From Bondarzewia mesenterica (lineage: Eukaryota; Basidiomycota; Agaricomycetes; Russulales; Bondarzewiaceae): 35,528 nt of DNA. The notes under the pieces are model-generated. The model saw nothing but the letters and a program-made list of their open reading frames with translations, did not search any database and was not told the DNA's origin. Location of the stretch: NCBI GenBank assembly GCA_004802705.1, contig SGPL01000355.1, positions 1 to 35,528 of the forward strand, given 5' to 3'. Below, piece after piece: positions 33,895-35,528 of this stretch. How positions within the stretch are numbered: the stretch's first letter is position 1; every line of letters begins with the position of its first letter. The position numbers and the translations under genes were made by a program.

Positions 33895-35528
33895 ATGACA
33901 CTAAAAATGACCGTCACCGGTGCTCAAAATCAATTCGCCCACCCCGGTATCCCTGACCTGCCGGCCCCACGCCGCACCAAGAAGCAAGTCGAGGATGATG
34001 TAAATGAGGCCATCGCACGCAAGGAGGACGCTGACAGGTTATATACCAACAATTTGAAGAGGCTCGCCGCCTTTAAGAAAAGGGCTCAGGCAGATGCAGC
34101 GAAAGCTGCAAAGGAAGCTGTGCGTCCATCAGCAAGACCTCTCCTACGCAAGGTTCCCCGCGCACCTGTTGTATCCGAGAGCGCCAATGCCTCGAACTTG
34201 AATCCCGCCGACAGTGACAGAGGCAAGTGCTAATCATTAAGCTCCTGCATACTTACTTGATCTGACTGATCACTACTCCAGAGACAGGCATCGGCCTTCA
34301 TATTGACGAGGACGTAGAGATGGAGGGGATTACAGCACCTGTAGAGACGGGCAATGTGGTGATGGGGCAGGAGAACGAGGGGGTTGCATTAATAAAGGGT
34401 GGTGAGCGCCAGAAGGGAGTCGTGAGGCCGAGGACTATTGTCCTCAGGGATCTGATAAGTGCTCATGTGAACATGGTTTACGACAACACGGAGGTGATCG
34501 ATAAGAAGAGAAAGGCAATGCATGTGTACGTGCTTCCATCTCTTCGTAGCGATCAGAAACTGATAAGACTTACCAGTAAGGGCCGGATGAGCAAAAAATC
34601 CAAGCCCGCGCTGCCTACTGGTTTGTTGCCAGGTTGGCGCAAAAATATTCCCAAGACGGTGGATGAAGATGGGCCTGCGCAAGCCGGTGAGAATGGACCT
34701 GAGGGTGAGATAACAGAAGAGGTTGTCGATACTGAGGTGGAGAGTGCGACAGACCCAGATGAAGAGAAAACCCTCAAAATCAAGGGTAAGTTGCCTAATC
34801 GAGGCAAACCAGCATCTAAGCCGATTGGTACGACCACCTCTGACATGCACTCAGAACTCGAGCAAGCCACGGTCACTGCCCGAACAGCCCGAGCAGCTGC
34901 GTACCATGACCTCTTCAACGACGCACCTGAAGACTCCAACACTGAGAGTATGTTAATCTTTGGTGGGCTCCAGGACGAGGACGATGGAGACGAAGCACCA
35001 GGTTGGCTGGCCGACGACACGCTCAACTCCCCGAGTCACAATCTTGTCGAGATCGTCGACGTCAATTCTGAATCTGAGTCCGAGGCTGATGAACCTGCGA
35101 TGGACGGAGTATCTGAGCCAGTTGCTGATTTGGACTTGGAGGATGTCGCGGACACCGCAGGTAGAGTTTCGCTTGCAAAAAAAGGTACGTTTGCTTATTA
35201 TGTGGATGATGTGCGATAAATGATGGACAATATATACTTCTAGTCACTCACTGCCATTTGGGCACATACCACTCCATCGCAGCGTACACCTGCGCATGTG
35301 GTTCCTTCCGCCGCTCGTGCAGCGCCATCATCTACACCTACAGCACCATTGTCTGCGCGTGCAGTGCCTTCTGCCGTTCGCATAGCACCGTCGTCCACTC
35401 ATGTGACACCATCATCCACACCTACAGCGCCGTCATCTGCGCGTATAGTGCCTTCTGCAGCCGCTCGTGCAGCACCGTCATCCACTCGTGCAGCACCATT
35501 GTCCGCACCTACAGTGCCATCATCTGCG
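33895..35528 (+). CDS. Plavaka companion gene (second ORF), copy 2, 3' end beyond window
   Basis: It is homologous to the companion gene of copy 1, divergent from the transposase, and of unknown function. Exon 1 (33895-34222; another Met at 33907) has a charged, coiled-coil-like segment rich in Lys and Ala after NQFAHPGIPDLPAPRRT. An apparent GC-AG intron (34223-34281, donor GCAAGT) restores ETGIGLHIDEDVEMEG. The next block is open to 35219 and includes KKRKAMH, SKKSKPALPTGLLPGWRKN, acidic stretches and FGGLQDEDDGDE. Two intron-like pieces inside it do not break the frame. A GTACGT donor near 35185 and a TTCTAG acceptor near 35243 lead to an Ala/Pro/Ser-rich repeat that reaches the right edge. 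Basic patches suggest a nuclear or DNA-binding protein, by inference. No break was seen in the visible part. Confidence 0.7.
35287..35528 (+). repeat. 21-bp minisatellite encoding Ala/Pro/Ser heptads, runs off the right edge
   Basis: About eleven degenerate 21-bp units follow one another. In one frame they encode heptads such as ARAAPSS, TPTAPLS, ARAVPSA and TPTAPSS; one unit has an extra codon (AARAAPSS). This frame is open throughout. It continues the companion gene if the splice at 35185-35243 is right. Confidence 0.8.

Larger units (their letters stand above)
29768..35528. mobile_element. Plavaka-type DNA transposon, copy 2, right end outside window
   Basis: It has the same layout as copy 1: a transposase gene on the minus strand (29968-33501) and a divergent companion gene on the plus strand (33895 to the right edge). 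The left subterminal region (29768-29967) has CAAGT/ACTTG motifs like those of copy 1. The two transposases share most domains but differ clearly at DNA level, so they are different lineages of one family. Copy 2 appears to sit inside the companion gene of copy 1. Confidence 0.8.

Overview
The window looks like genomic DNA of a mushroom-forming basidiomycete (Agaricomycetes). The signs are many 45-70 nt GT-AG introns, a fungal NACHT-WD40 NLR receptor gene, an F-box gene and two Plavaka-type (CACTA-like) DNA transposons. All gene models were read by eye from the sequence. No database search or splice predictor was run.

Layout. (1) 1-3404, minus: 3' part of an NLR gene (N-terminal region, NACHT ATPase, then WD40 blades running off the left edge). 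(2) 4796-7285, minus: a many-exon flavin monooxygenase with an N-terminal NTF2/SnoaL-like region. (3) 7760-10740, plus: PWP2, a U3 snoRNP/SSU-processome WD40 protein, seven exons, intact, divergent from the monooxygenase. (4) 12168-16057, minus: a two-RRM RNA-binding protein gene convergent with PWP2. It has an 895-nt intron and two apparent one-base homopolymer frameshifts. (5) 16058-20379: over 4 kb with no convincing gene but with a long inverted repeat. (6) 20380-22096, minus: an F-box/LRR-like gene needing several introns or frame changes. (7) 23.2-29.77 kb: a decayed Plavaka element. (8) 29.77 kb to the right edge: a second, fresher Plavaka element that appears to be inserted in the companion gene of the first.

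Each Plavaka element has a transposase gene on the minus strand and a divergent companion gene on the plus strand, sharing a central promoter region. Element 1 carries five nonsense codons and a frameshift in the transposase, and stops plus frameshifts in the companion. The transposase stops all fit C:G to T:A transitions. Element 2 has two transposase stops and an open companion gene. It also has a 297-bp tandem duplication across the zinc-finger exon and promoter, and a patch of scattered single Ns that suggests collapsed near-identical copies.

The left half (1-16 kb) is a normal host gene neighbourhood of housekeeping genes (PWP2, RRM protein), a metabolic enzyme and a fast-evolving receptor. 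The right half is a transposon-rich accessory segment. I found no operon-like or defence-island system. The most unusual material is the nested transposon pair, the duplicated zinc-finger exon, the inverted repeat at 18.2 kb and the two frame breaks in the RRM gene.
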